Origin: Brevibacterium oceani
Lineage (GTDB): Bacteria > Actinomycetota > Actinomycetes > Actinomycetales > Brevibacteriaceae
Assembly (NCBI RefSeq): GCF_013623835.1
Contig: NZ_JABKDE010000003.1
Coordinates: 248,001-312,000 of the forward strand
Reading direction: 5' to 3'
DNA: 64,000 bases
Below the pieces are notes generated by a model. The model was not told where the DNA came from, searched no databases, and saw only the letters and a list, made by a program, of their open reading frames with translations. Position 1 is the stretch's first letter. Every line of letters begins with the position of its first letter. Positions 17,306 to 30,570 of this stretch are shown in pieces. A program made the position numbers and the translations under genes.

Positions 17306-18346
17306 TCACAGTCCTTTCGGGATGAATGCTGAGGACATGTCGGGGCCCCAGACCTTGCGGTACTTCGCGTAGATCGGTTCGAGCTTCGCGCGGAAGGCGT
17401 CCTTCTCTTCGTCGCTGAGCTCGTTGACCTCCATGCCGGAGTCCTCGAGTTCGGCGATGAGCTTCTGCTCGCCGTCGCGATTCTTCTTGATCTGGAAGTC
17501 GTTCGTCTGTCCGGCCAGACGGCTCACGAGTTCCTGATCCTCCTTCGTCAGCGAGTCGAAGAGATCCTTGTTGATGCCGAGGACGAGAGGGTCGTAGGAG
17601 TAGTTCCACAGCGTCAGGTACGGCTGGACCTCTTGGAGGTTCGAGGAGTAGATGACGTCGATCGGGTTCTCCTGCCCGTCGATCGCCCCCTGCTGGAGTG
17701 CGGTGAACACCTCGCCGAAGGGCATCGTCGTCGGGTTCGCGCCGAGCCCGCGGTAGAGGTCGGTGTACATGCCGAAGCCGGGGATGCGGAACTTCATGCC
17801 CTTCATGTCCTCGGGCGTGTGGATCGGCTTGTGTGTATTCGTCAGCTGTCGCATCCCGGATTCGCCGAAGCCGAGCAGGTGGACACCGCGTTCGGCGAGG
17901 TAGTCGGAGTAGACGTCCCCGCCCTTGCCGGCGAGCGCCTTCTGCCCGTCCTCGACGGAGTCGAAGACGAAAGGCGCGGTGACGGCACCGAAGCGCGGGT
18001 CGACGCCGGCGTAGATGATGGGCGAGTTGTAGGAGAAGTCCTTCGCCCCGTCCATGAGCTGTTCGACCCCTGCTGTCGCCTCCCCGGCGGAGAGCCGCTC
18101 ATTGGCGAAGACCTTCATCGTGATCCGACCGTCGGTGGCCTCGTCGAGGTCCTTCGCGAACTTCTCCGCGGCGAGGTACCACGTGCTCGTCGAGCCCGTG
18201 GTCACCGTCATCTTCCACCGGTAGCGCTGCTTGCCGTCGTCCGTGGTGCCGAAGTTCGTTCCGCACCCGGCCATCAACAGGGCGCACACCATGAGCACGG
18301 CGAACCAGGCGAGCGTCGCCCTCTTCGTCTGCATTGTCGGCACCAT
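17306..18346 (-). CDS. TRAP transporter solute-binding lipoprotein (DctP)
   Basis: 346 residues. The N-terminus (MQTKRATLAWFAVLMVCALLMAGC) is a lipoprotein signal peptide with lipobox LMAGC. DctP features include the carboxylate-binding Arg in DMKGMKFRIPG and the GAIDGQENPID motif, so the ligand is expected to be a carboxylic acid. AAGGAGG lies only 2 nt from the ATG at 18346; the GTG one codon later or the ATG at 18334 may be used instead. It is the first of the three TRAP genes, 155 nt after the SDR gene, with a noncoding stretch that holds two CGCCGAGGC copies. Confidence 0.92.
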   Translation of the reverse strand: MVPTMQTKRATLAWFAVLMVCALLMAGCGTNFGTTDDGKQRYRWKMTVTTGSTSTWYLAAEKFAKDLDEATDGRITMKVFANERLSAGEATAGVEQLMDGAKDFSYNSPIIYAGVDPRFGAVTAPFVFDSVEDGQKALAGKGGDVYSDYLAERGVHLLGFGESGMRQLTNTHKPIHTPEDMKGMKFRIPGFGMYTDLYRGLGANPTTMPFGEVFTALQQGAIDGQENPIDVIYSSNLQEVQPYLTLWNYSYDPLVLGINKDLFDSLTKEDQELVSRLAGQTNDFQIKKNRDGEQKLIAELEDSGMEVNELSDEEKDAFRAKLEPIYAKYRKVWGPDMSSAFIPKGL

Positions 18347-18403
18347 TGCCTCCTTATTGTCGTTATTTCGCTGTCGTCACCGTGGTCGGCAGGATCATCT
18401 CCG

Positions 18404-18472
18404 CGCCGAGGCGGCCCGCAGGTCCGCATGCGAGCGTCCCTCCGCGCTGGCCGGGTCCTCCCTCGCCGAGGC
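18404..18472. repeat. two intergenic copies of the CGCCGAGGY word
   Basis: CGCCGAGGC occurs at 18404-18412 and again at 18464-18472, both followed by GG, in the 155-nt gap between the SDR gene and dctP. They are direct repeats exactly 60 bp apart. Because they are outside coding sequence they show the word is not just a product of codon choice. Other intergenic copies are at 33252, 50929 and 52363. Confidence 0.75.
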
Positions 18473-18501
18473 GGCTGCCGCCATCCGTTCGAACTGTGCC
18501 C

Positions 18502-19347
18502 TCATCGTTTCGGCATCCCTGCGTAGTGGGTCAGTCCCCCGTCGACGGGGATGAGCGTGGAGTTGATGTAGGCCGATTCGGTCGAGGCGAGGAACACCGC
18601 GAGATCCGCGACGTCCTCGGGCCGGCCCATCTTCCCGGTCGGGGACTGGGCGTGACGGGCCGCGAGCATGTCGTCGACCGAGTCGTAGTGGCCGGAGATC
18701 GACCGGTGGATGAGCGGGGTCTCGATGAGCCCGGGCGCGATCGTGTTCGCGCGGATCCCCTCGGCTGCGTACTGTGCGCCGACGACCTTCGTCAGCTCGA
18801 TCAGCCCTGCTTTCGAAGCCGCGTACGCCGGGTAGTCATAGCCCATGTAGCGCATGCCGCCGACCGAGGAGACCGTGATGATCGACCCAGTTGCGGCCGC
18901 ACGCATATGCGGCAGGGCGTGCTTGATCGCGGAGAAGGCGCCGGTGAGGTTGATGTCCAACGCCCGGCGGAACCCGTCGGTGTCGAGAGTGTCGACTCCC
19001 CCGTTGACGACGATGCCGACGTTGTAATGGAGGACGGTCGGTGCGCCGAGGCGGTCCGCGCAATGGGCGAAGGCCGCGGCCAGCGAGTCTTCGTCACCGA
19101 CATCGGCGATGACCGTGGTCAGCTGCGATTCCAGGTCGACTGCCATCTCACCGAGCACACGGGCAGCCTCGTCGAGGGCGTTCGGGTCCCGGTCGACGAT
19201 GCAGACTCGGGCACCTTCGCGCAGGAACGCGGTGGCCGCGGCGAAGCCGTTGTTGACTTCCCCGTCCGGGGTGCCGCAGCCGATGGCCATGATCGTCGTG
19301 CCGGCCAGTCTGCCTGTTGCGCCGGCTCTGCTGCCGTTCGTGCTCAT
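18502..19347 (-). CDS. SDR-family oxidoreductase
   Basis: 281 residues. The catalytic centre is classical (ITVSSVGG Ser, YPAYAASK Tyr-Lys), but the glycine-rich cofactor loop is atypical: IGCGTPDGEVNNGFA instead of TGxxxGxG, more like the enoyl-reductase/divergent SDR pattern. Asp after beta-2 (CIVDRD) suggests NAD(H). The ATG at 19347 overlaps the stop of the acyl-CoA ligase gene as ATGA, so it is the third gene of the thiolase-ligase-SDR operon. It probably oxidises a beta-hydroxyacyl intermediate of the acid imported by the TRAP system. Confidence 0.85.
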   Translation of the reverse strand: MSTNGSRAGATGRLAGTTIMAIGCGTPDGEVNNGFAAATAFLREGARVCIVDRDPNALDEAARVLGEMAVDLESQLTTVIADVGDEDSLAAAFAHCADRLGAPTVLHYNVGIVVNGGVDTLDTDGFRRALDINLTGAFSAIKHALPHMRAAATGSIITVSSVGGMRYMGYDYPAYAASKAGLIELTKVVGAQYAAEGIRANTIAPGLIETPLIHRSISGHYDSVDDMLAARHAQSPTGKMGRPEDVADLAVFLASTESAYINSTLIPVDGGLTHYAGMPKR

Positions 19348-21125
19348 CGTGCGCTTCCCCGTCCCTGCGAGTGTTCGGTCTTGAGTTCCTTGCGCGCGAT
19401 CTTGCCGTAGGCGGTGACCGGCATCTCCGCGACGAAGTGGATCTCCTTCGGCACCTTGTACGCGGCCAGCCCCGACTTGCACAGCGCGATCAGGCGTTCG
19501 CCCAGGTCACCGATGTTGCTCGCACGCGGGTTGATTCGCCCGTCCACGTCGCCCTCATCGTCACTGGCGGGGATCTCCGCATCTTCGTCGGTGCGGACCT
19601 CCGCGCGTTCGATGACGGCCACTCCGATCTCTCCCCACTGCGGGTCGGGCACACCGACGACCACGGCCTGGGCCACCTCGGCGTGGGTGAGGAGGAGCTC
19701 CTCGATCTCCCGGGGATACACGTTCGAACCGCCGGAGATGTACATATCGGACTTGCGGCCGGTGAGGAACAGGTAGCCGCGGTCGTCGAGGTAACCGACG
19801 TCGCCGGTGTGGAAGACGCCCCCGGCGAAGGATTCGGCGTTCGCGTCGGGTCGGCCGAGGTAGCCGGCGCACACGGTCGGCCCGACCACACAGACCTCGC
19901 CCTGCTCACCGGCGGGCAGCTCGCCGCCGGTCTCGTCGAGGATGACGATCTCGACCCCGGTGCGGGCACGACCGCAGGTGCCGATGCCCGCCTCGTCGAC
20001 GGGAATCCGGCCGTGGTCCTCGGGACGGAGGATCGTGATCGCTCCGGTCACCTCGGCGAGGCCGAAGTACTGGACGAGGCAGGGCCCGAGGCGCTCGAGC
20101 GCGCGGGCCTGATCGGCGGCGAGCATCGGGGCCCCGGCGTAGATGACCCGCTCGAGGGTGTGGTCCTCGGGGCCGCGGCCGTCGGGGTAGCCGGCGGCGA
20201 TGCGGTTGAGGATGGTCGGAACGGTGAAGGCGTTCGTGATGCCGTACGCGTCGATGGCCGGCCACAGCGACTCCACGCTGGGCTTGCCACCTGGGTGGAT
20301 GATCGTCGGCGTGCCGCCGAAGACCTGCGCGAGCATGTGGATGCCCGCCCCATGGGACAGGGGCGCGAGCACCAGCGATGCCCCGGTCTCATCCTCATCG
20401 GGAAAGAGGTCGCAGCGGTGGTTGGCCAGCACCGCGCCGAGGTGGCGGTGCGTGAACGTCGCCGCCTTGGGCCGACCCGTGGAGCCGGAGGTGAAGAAGT
20501 ACCAGCAGGGGTCGTCCTCCTCGACCGTCGAGTCGACGGGGGCAGGTGGGGTCTCCGCGTGAGTCTCCTCGTCCGCCTCCGCCGAGCCGACCACTTCCCG
20601 CCGAGACGCCCCCTTGTCAGGGGCGGTGTCGGCGCTGAGTGGTCGGCTCGGCGAGGTGTCGCCAGTGGGCAGTTCGCCGATCCACAGCACAGGGCCGGTG
20701 AACCCTTCGGCCTGCAGGGCGGTGACGAACTCGGTGTGGGCGCGGTCGGCGATGACGGCGGCGGGGGCCACCTCGGCGCTGATGCCGAGCAGCTCCTCGG
20801 TCGACAGGGCCGCATTGGGTGGGGCGATGACCCCGCCGGAGCGCAGAATCCCCCAGAAGGACTGGACCACCTCGGCGTGGTTGGCCGAGACGAGGAGGAC
20901 GGTGTCGCGACGGCCCACGCCTCCGGCCTGCAGGGCGGCGGCAAGCGCTTCGGCGCGGTCGTCGAGTTCGGCCCAGGTCCAGCGCTGCCCGCGGTCATCG
21001 TCGACGACGGCGAGACGGTCGGGAATCCGCCGGGCGGTCTGCGTGAGGAAGTGGGAGACATTGACCCCGCGCCGAGGTGTGGGGGTGAAGTCCTTGGCCG
21101 GGGATGTCTGCGAGATGGCGCGCAT
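19344..21125 (-). CDS. AMP-dependent acyl-CoA synthetase/ligase
   Basis: 593 residues of the ANL superfamily. The phosphate loop is WYFFTSGSTGRPKAATFTH, the later core motifs are VQYFGLAEVTG and TGDVGYLDDRGYLFLTGRKSD, and the catalytic Lys is in VTAYGKIARKEL at the C-terminus. It activates a carboxylic acid as acyl-AMP and then transfers it to CoA. Two segments are longer than in relatives: an Ala/Asp/Glu/Pro-rich stretch before the phosphate loop (SRREVVGSAEADEETHAE region) and another between the hinge and the C-terminal domain (RTDEDAEIPASDDEGDVDG). The ATG overlaps the thiolase stop by one base (TGATG). The natural substrate is unknown; the TRAP genes suggest an imported acid. Confidence 0.88.
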   Translation of the reverse strand: MRAISQTSPAKDFTPTPRRGVNVSHFLTQTARRIPDRLAVVDDDRGQRWTWAELDDRAEALAAALQAGGVGRRDTVLLVSANHAEVVQSFWGILRSGGVIAPPNAALSTEELLGISAEVAPAAVIADRAHTEFVTALQAEGFTGPVLWIGELPTGDTSPSRPLSADTAPDKGASRREVVGSAEADEETHAETPPAPVDSTVEEDDPCWYFFTSGSTGRPKAATFTHRHLGAVLANHRCDLFPDEDETGASLVLAPLSHGAGIHMLAQVFGGTPTIIHPGGKPSVESLWPAIDAYGITNAFTVPTILNRIAAGYPDGRGPEDHTLERVIYAGAPMLAADQARALERLGPCLVQYFGLAEVTGAITILRPEDHGRIPVDEAGIGTCGRARTGVEIVILDETGGELPAGEQGEVCVVGPTVCAGYLGRPDANAESFAGGVFHTGDVGYLDDRGYLFLTGRKSDMYISGGSNVYPREIEELLLTHAEVAQAVVVGVPDPQWGEIGVAVIERAEVRTDEDAEIPASDDEGDVDGRINPRASNIGDLGERLIALCKSGLAAYKVPKEIHFVAEMPVTAYGKIARKELKTEHSQGRGSAR

Positions 21126-22288
21126 CAGCGGACGCGCTCGAGGACGGAGGCGAAGTTCGACACTGCGGCACCGCCCATATTGAAGACTCCGGCGAGTTCC
21201 GGGGCTGCGATCTGGAGGCCGGGTGAGCGGCCGGTGAGCTGGGCCGCAGCAAGGGCGTGCATGGACACGCCCGTCGCGCCGATCGGGTGGCCTTTGGCCT
21301 TGAGTCCTCCGGAGGGATTGACCGGCAGGCGACCGTCGACCTCGGTGGCATCGTCGTCGACGAGTGTGTGGCCTTGACCGGGAGCGGCGAGTCCGAAGGC
21401 CTCGTATTCGAGGAGTTCGGCGATCGTGAAGCAATCGTGGGTCTCGAGCAGATCGAGGTCTCCGATGGTGATGCCCGCAGACGTCAGGGCCTGATCCATG
21501 GCTGCGCGGGCGCCTGCCATCTCGAGCGGGTCGCGCTTCGACAGCGGCATGATGTCGTTGGCATTGCCCATGCCGCGCCAGGTCACGGCCTGCGGGGCGG
21601 AGGCAGCGACGTCATCGGCGGCCATGACGAGGGCGACGGCGCCGTCGGAGACCATCGAGCAGTCGGTGCGGCGCAGGGGTTCGGCGACGAAGGGGTTCTT
21701 CTCCGACACGGTGTTGCAGAAGTCGAAGCCGAGGTCCTTCTGCATGTGCGCGAGCGGGTTGTGGGAGCCGTTGGCGTGATTCTTCGCGGCGATGCGGGCG
21801 AGGGTCTCGGAGTGGTCGCCGTAGCGGTCGAAATACTGTCGGGCGATTTCGCCGAAGACTCCGGCGAAGGATTTGAAGTGCTCTTCCTCTTCCCGATAGC
21901 TCGCGCTCAGCAGCACCTCGTTGACCTCATGCCCCGAGGCTTGGGTCATGCGTTCAGCGCCGATGACCAGGGCGGTGCGGTGGCGGCCGGCGGCGATGGA
22001 GTCATGAGCAGCGAAGACGGCGGTGGATCCGGTTGCGCAAGCGTTCTCGTGGCGATGGGCTGGGGTGAGTGCCAGGTCAGGGAACTCCGTGCCGGGCAGA
22101 GCTGCTTCGAAGCCTTGGCGGGAGAGTCCGTTGTTGTAGACGCCGACGTGAATGACGTCGATATCGGCGGGTTCGAGGCCTGCGTCCGTGATGGCGTCGC
22201 GGGCGACGTCGGCCATCATCTGTGGCAGCGGGGATTCGGATCGACCGAACTTGCCGTGGGACCAGCCGATGATCGCGGGCTGAGGCAT
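21125..22288 (-). CDS. thiolase-family protein, SCP2/SCP-x type
   Basis: 387 residues. The nucleophilic Cys is in ENACATGS, and the HDCF motif (ETHDCFTIAELLEYEAFGL) and KAKGHPIGATG His are present. The second thiolase Cys is replaced (NMGGAAVS), as usual for SCP2-type thiolases, which cleave branched or sterol-side-chain 3-ketoacyl-CoA. The ATG at 22288 has AAGGAG at 5 nt; a start at 22324 is less likely. First gene of an operon with acyl-CoA ligase and SDR genes, suggesting CoA-dependent breakdown of an unusual acid. Unlike many partners, no separate DUF35 (OB-fold) gene is seen next to it. Confidence 0.87.
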   Translation of the reverse strand: MPQPAIIGWSHGKFGRSESPLPQMMADVARDAITDAGLEPADIDVIHVGVYNNGLSRQGFEAALPGTEFPDLALTPAHRHENACATGSTAVFAAHDSIAAGRHRTALVIGAERMTQASGHEVNEVLLSASYREEEEHFKSFAGVFGEIARQYFDRYGDHSETLARIAAKNHANGSHNPLAHMQKDLGFDFCNTVSEKNPFVAEPLRRTDCSMVSDGAVALVMAADDVAASAPQAVTWRGMGNANDIMPLSKRDPLEMAGARAAMDQALTSAGITIGDLDLLETHDCFTIAELLEYEAFGLAAPGQGHTLVDDDATEVDGRLPVNPSGGLKAKGHPIGATGVSMHALAAAQLTGRSPGLQIAAPELAGVFNMGGAAVSNFASVLERVR

Positions 22289-22435
22289 GGACACTCCTTC
22301 GGGTACCTGGCTCGTGGGCGCCAATGTGACTTCCCTCGCAATACTCGCCGCACGTTCACATCCTGGTCAAAGAAAATCCACGATATGGAACATTGGTGAT
22401 GTCGCTTCCCTACTTGGCGCTCCCGCGCACTTCTT

Positions 22436-22503
22436 CGAGACAACGACGGAGCGCCGAGACCCCTGTGGGTGCACAGTGGTCTCGGCGCTCAACCGTTGTT
22501 TCG
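22436..22503. repeat. Hairpin family B, copy 2
   Basis: Left arm begins CGAGACAACGACGGAGCG and the right arm ends CGCTCAACCGTTGTTTCG, with CCGAGACC/GGTCTCGG inside. It lies 18 nt after the stop of the dimethylglycine oxidase gene (on its downstream side) and before the thiolase promoter, in a tandem context. Noncoding on both strands. Confidence 0.87.
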
Positions 22504-22520
22504 GCGCTGAGGCGGCAACC

Positions 22521-26672
<4,152 letters not shown>

Positions 26673-26676
<4 letters not shown>

Positions 26677-27971
26677 TCCACATGCTCCCGCATCCGCTGC
26701 ACGTACCAGTTGATGAAGGCCTCGACCTGATATTCGCTCTTCATGTACGGACCCTGCTCATAGAACGGGCTCGCCGCCCCCTGCTGGCAGAGTTCGACGA
26801 AGGCCTTGTCCTGCAGGTTCGTCTGCTTCCACGTGTGGGTGAGCGTCTCGAGGTCGTAGTCAACACCCTCGACGGCGTCATCGGCGACAAGCCAGGTGGT
26901 GCGCACGAGCGTCTTGTTCGCGCTGATCGGGAACGCTCCGAAGGTGATGACGTGGTCGCTGAGCAGGTGGAACCACGAGTTCGGCTGCAGGTGCATCGAG
27001 CACCGGCCGAGGCGGAAGTCGGGCAGATCGCCCAGCAGCTTCTTCGACAGGCGATGTCCGTCGGCGGAGAAGGATTCCCCGTCGCCGTCGAGGGATTCGC
27101 GGGAGATGCGGATGCCGCCGACGCGGGTGTCGAGTTCCTCGAAGACCTCGTAGGGCAGTCCGTAGCGGCGGCACCGGTACTCCAGGGAGGCCTGGGCCTG
27201 CTGGTTGCGATCCCACACGTCCTCGAGATGGGGCGGGATGGTCTCGTCGGTCAGACCCCAGGTCGGGAACAGCGAACACGCGAGCTCCGGGTGCCCGTCG
27301 CAGTGGTAACACTCGCGATTGTTCTCCATCACGAGCTTCCAGTTGCCCTCTTCGACGATGTTCTGCTGGTAGGCGACCTTCGTCTTCGCGATCTCGTGCG
27401 GGGCGACATAGGGCTCGAAGATCTTCGCGGTCTCGTGGAAATCCGTCGGCGGTTCCTCAGCCAGACAGATGAAGACGAGTCCGGCAGAGATCTTGCCGTG
27501 GGCCCGCTTGAGCGAGTAGCAGGACTTGTCGAAGGTCATCTCCCCCGGCGCCGAGGCGTGGATGAGGACGCCTTCGGGCGAATAGGTCCACGAATGGTAC
27601 CCGCAGACGAGGTTGCCCGTCGTGCCCTTGAGCTCCGTGAGCACGCGGGCGCCGCGATGGCGGCAGACGTTGTGGATGACGTTGACATCGCCGTCGTCGT
27701 TGCGCAGCACGATGATCGAGTACGGACCGTAGTCGAGCGTGACGTAGTCGCCGGGCTCGGGGATCTCGGCGATGCTGCAGGCGAAGACCCAGTGCTGTCC
27801 GAAGATCGCCTGCATGTCGAGGTTGAAGACGTTGTCATCGGTGTAGAACGGCGCCTCGAGTGAGAAGCCGTCGCGACGCGTGCCGAGTCGAGCCCGGAGC
27901 TCATCGAGACGCTCCTCGGTGAATCCCGCGGGGAAGCCCTTCTTCGTCGGCGCCAGATTGGTAACGGTCAA
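26673..27971 (-). CDS. gbcA: glycine betaine monooxygenase, Rieske oxygenase subunit (GbcA-like)
   Basis: 432 residues of the Rieske non-heme iron oxygenase alpha family. The Rieske cluster ligands are in NVCRHRGARVL and LVCGYHSWTY; the mononuclear iron ligands are in NRECYHCDGHPEL with a later Asp. The best-fitting subfamily is betaine demethylase / choline monooxygenase-like, which converts glycine betaine to dimethylglycine plus formaldehyde, and the neighbouring gbcB, dimethylglycine oxidase and fdhA genes agree with this. The start is TTG with GGGAG 7 nt upstream; an out-of-frame ATG lies between them. It leads the operon, divergent from a LysR gene. Confidence 0.9.
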
Positions 27972-28020
27972 CTGTCATCTCCCTTGCTGTCTGCCATTCG
28001 CGGCCTCATGGTGCTGCGAC

Positions 28021-28058
28021 GCCGGTGCTGTGGCGCCGGTGCTTCGACGCCGGTGCTG
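28021..28058. repeat. three direct copies of GCCGGTGCT
   Basis: GCCGGTGCT occurs at 28021-28029, 28035-28043 and 28050-28058, within larger similar units (GACGCCGGTGCTG). It lies between the gbcA start and the LysR gene start, so it could be a regulator-binding array or just a small slipped repeat. Confidence 0.55.
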
Positions 28059-28190
28059 CGGGGGTCGCCACAACCACCGCTTGCGGGCTTCGTGAGCTCG
28101 ATCACGGATGACACATTAGCGAGCTTCATCCTGCAGGAAAAGCGCGAGATTCTGTTTCGTATCGTGCGGTATCACTGCATAATTGTCGTC

Positions 28191-29123
28191 ATGATCGATC
28201 CGCGCCTGACCACGCTGCGCACCTTCGCCGAATGCGGCACCATCGCGGCCACGGCCGAGCTCACCGGATACTCCCCCTCGGCAGTGTCCGGACAGCTCCG
28301 GGACCTGCAGCAGTCGCTGGGAATGACCCTGCTCGTCAAAGACGGCCGCAGCCTTCGCCTGACGTCGACCGGCCGCTATCTGGTGCGTCGCTCCGATGCC
28401 CTCGCGGCGATGTGGGAGGACATTCGCGCCGGTGCGCTCAGTGCCGGGGATCAGGCCCCGAAGCATTTCGGCATCGGCGGCTTCTCGACCGCCTCGTCGA
28501 ACCTCCTCGCTCCGCTCGCGGCGAACCTGCGCAGGAGCCACCCTGAGGTCAGCGTCCACGTGGTCGAGGCGAGCCCGACCCGCTGCTTCGAACTGCTCGT
28601 CGCCGAACGCATCGATCTGGCCGTCATCGTGTCCATGCAGGGACACGTGCAGGTCGAGGAGGACACGCGCTTCGAAAGTGTCGACCTCCTCGATGACCCG
28701 CTCGACGTCATGGTGCCCTCCGACCACCCGGTCGCCGGCCGGGAGTCGCTGACGCTGAGCGAACTCGCGGGAGAGGAGTGGATCACGGCGGGCCCGGGAT
28801 CGCCCTATCACTCGCTCTTCATCGCTGCTTTCACGGCGGCGGGGGTGACACCATCGGTGGCGCACGAGTCAGCCGAGTGGGAGACATCGGCAGCGCTCGT
28901 CGGGGCGGGCATCGGAGTCAGCCTGTTGCCGCGACTCGCGAGCCTCGCCGGCGAGGACAACGTCAGCCGCGTTCGCCTGACAGGATCCGGTCGACTGAGC
29001 CGGAAGATCATCGCCGCCATGCGAGCCGGCAGCCGCAGATCCCCGCTGATCAGGGATTCCCTTCAACATCTGCGCACTACCTCGCAGTACATCCTCTCGA
29101 CCCGCCTGCGCGAGGATTCCTGA
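28191..29123 (+). CDS. LysR-family transcriptional regulator
   Basis: 310 residues. Helix-turn-helix near the N-terminus (FAECGTIAATAELTGYSPSAVSGQLRDL, core quoted in pieces), then a LysR ligand-binding domain (GIGGFSTASSNLLAPLAANLRR; DLAVIV; LSLLPRLAS-like GVSLLPRLASLA). It is divergent from gbcAB-dmg and followed by fdhA on the same strand, so it is the likely regulator of betaine or formaldehyde metabolism. I start at the ATG at 28191, because the preceding in-frame codons do not resemble the family and run through the repeat at 28021-28058. Confidence 0.85.
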   Translation: MIDPRLTTLRTFAECGTIAATAELTGYSPSAVSGQLRDLQQSLGMTLLVKDGRSLRLTSTGRYLVRRSDALAAMWEDIRAGALSAGDQAPKHFGIGGFSTASSNLLAPLAANLRRSHPEVSVHVVEASPTRCFELLVAERIDLAVIVSMQGHVQVEEDTRFESVDLLDDPLDVMVPSDHPVAGRESLTLSELAGEEWITAGPGSPYHSLFIAAFTAAGVTPSVAHESAEWETSAALVGAGIGVSLLPRLASLAGEDNVSRVRLTGSGRLSRKIIAAMRAGSRRSPLIRDSLQHLRTTSQYILSTRLREDS

Positions 29124-29167
29124 CGCGCGCCGCTGAATGATGCGAGCGAACGAATAGCGCTCTCCGG

Positions 29168-29214
29168 CAGAATTCCGACACAGTCGGAAGTCATTCTGAC
29201 GAAGTGCTTGACAG
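29168..29214. promoter_or_regulatory. nested palindrome upstream of fdhA
   Basis: TTCCGACACAGTCGGAA (29173-29189) is a perfect 7-bp inverted repeat with a 3-nt spacer. An outer pair, CAGAAT at 29168-29173 and ATTCTG at 29193-29198, flanks it, and TTGACA follows at 29209-29214. It is 45 nt after the LysR stop and 120 nt before fdhA, so it could be the LysR terminator or an operator before an fdhA promoter. No convincing -10 is visible at 17 nt. Confidence 0.45.
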
Positions 29215-29334
29215 AGTTCGTCGACGACGGCGAGACTGCATCTACGTCTGATAACAGACTGATATTTCAGGCGGGTCGTTCGGCTCGCCTGTGTCTCGGA
29301 ACTCCCGCACACTCGCGCATATGGAGGCTCAACG

Positions 29335-30549
29335 ATGAGCAACAAGGCAATCAGCTACGCAGGTCCCGGAAAGGTCGAGGTCATCGACACCGAGTACCCG
29401 GAATTCGTCCTCAAGGACGGACCCGGGGTCAATCCCGCCAACATCGGCCGCAAGGTCGACCACGGCGTCATCCTCAAGACCGTCGCCACGAACATCTGCG
29501 GCTCCGACCAGCACATGGTCCGGGGCCGCACGACTGCCCCAGAGGGTCTCGTGCTCGGCCACGAGATCACCGGCGAGGTCGTCGAAGTCGGTCGCGATGT
29601 CGAGTTCGTCAAGGTCGGCGACCTCGTCTCGGTGCCGTTCAACATCTCCTGCGGCCGCTGCCGCAACTGCAAGGAGGGCAAGACCGGGATCTGCCTCAAC
29701 GTCAATCCCGACCGTCCGGGTTCGGCGTACGGCTACGTCGACATGGGCGGCTGGGTCGGCGGGCAGGCCGAGTACGTCCTCGTGCCCTACGCCGACTGGA
29801 ACGTGCTGAAGTTCCCGGACAAGGATCAGGCGATGGAGAAGATCCTCGACCTCACGATGCTCTCGGACATCTTCCCCACCGGTTTCCACGGTGCGGTCAG
29901 CGCGGGTGTCGGTGTGGGGTCGACGGTCTACGTCGCCGGTGCGGGTCCGGTCGGAATCGCCGCGGCCACCTCGGCACTGCTGCTCGGTGCCGCCGCGGTC
30001 ATCGTCGGTGACCTCAACGAGGACCGCCTGGCGCAGGCGCGCGGGTTCGGCTGTGAGACGGTCGACGTGTCGAAGGGCGACCCGAAGGATCAGATCGAGC
30101 AGATCCTCGGCGTGCCCGAGGTCGACTGCGGCATCGACGCCGTCGGCTTCGAGGCCCGCGGACATGGCAAGGACGCGAGTCACGAGGCCCCGGCTACGGT
30201 GCTCAACTCGCTCATGGACATCACGCGGGCCGGCGGCAGCCTCGGCATCCCCGGCCTCTATGTCACCGGCGACCCGGGTGCACCCGACGAGGCGGCCAAG
30301 GAAGGATCGCTGTCAATGCGCTTCGGCCTCGGCTTCGCGAAGTCGCATGTCTTCGTCACCGGCCAGTGCCCGGTGATGAAGTACAACCGCGGGCTCATGC
30401 AGGCGATCCTGCACGACAAGGTCTCGATCGCGAAGAACGTCAACGCCACTCCGATCCGCCTCGAGGACGCTCCGCAGGGCTACGCGGACTTCGATTCGGG
30501 GGTCGCGAAGAAGTTCGTCCTCGACCCGCACGGCCTCATCACCGCCTGA
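29335..30549 (+). CDS. fdhA: glutathione-independent formaldehyde dehydrogenase, zinc-dependent
   Basis: 404 residues of the medium-chain zinc alcohol dehydrogenase superfamily, closest in pattern to Pseudomonas putida FdhA. Catalytic zinc ligands are in NICGSDQHMV and GHEITGEVV; the structural zinc Cys cluster is CGRCRNCKEGKTGIC; the Rossmann motif is AGAGPVGIAA, with Asp after it (VGDLN) for NAD. It oxidises formaldehyde to formate with NAD and no free glutathione requirement. Ribosome site GGAGG at 7 nt supports the ATG. Betaine and dimethylglycine demethylation next door releases formaldehyde, which explains its presence. Confidence 0.92.
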   Translation: MSNKAISYAGPGKVEVIDTEYPEFVLKDGPGVNPANIGRKVDHGVILKTVATNICGSDQHMVRGRTTAPEGLVLGHEITGEVVEVGRDVEFVKVGDLVSVPFNISCGRCRNCKEGKTGICLNVNPDRPGSAYGYVDMGGWVGGQAEYVLVPYADWNVLKFPDKDQAMEKILDLTMLSDIFPTGFHGAVSAGVGVGSTVYVAGAGPVGIAAATSALLLGAAAVIVGDLNEDRLAQARGFGCETVDVSKGDPKDQIEQILGVPEVDCGIDAVGFEARGHGKDASHEAPATVLNSLMDITRAGGSLGIPGLYVTGDPGAPDEAAKEGSLSMRFGLGFAKSHVFVTGQCPVMKYNRGLMQAILHDKVSIAKNVNATPIRLEDAPQGYADFDSGVAKKFVLDPHGLITA

Positions 30550-30570
30550 GTGGGAGGCACTGCCCCTCGC

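Noticed and set aside
19317..21377. 686-codon open frame antisense to the acyl-CoA ligase gene
   Set aside because: Composition rich in Arg, Gly, Asp and Val with no domain; mirrors codon bias of the ligase, which has all ANL motifs.
22321..22396. CCAATGT at 22321 and its complement ACATTGG at 22390 before the thiolase gene
   Set aside because: 62 bp apart, seven bases each, no second support; could be chance.
29209..29214. TTGACA as an fdhA -35 box
   Set aside because: No acceptable -10 at 16-18 nt; kept only as part of a low-confidence regulatory entry.
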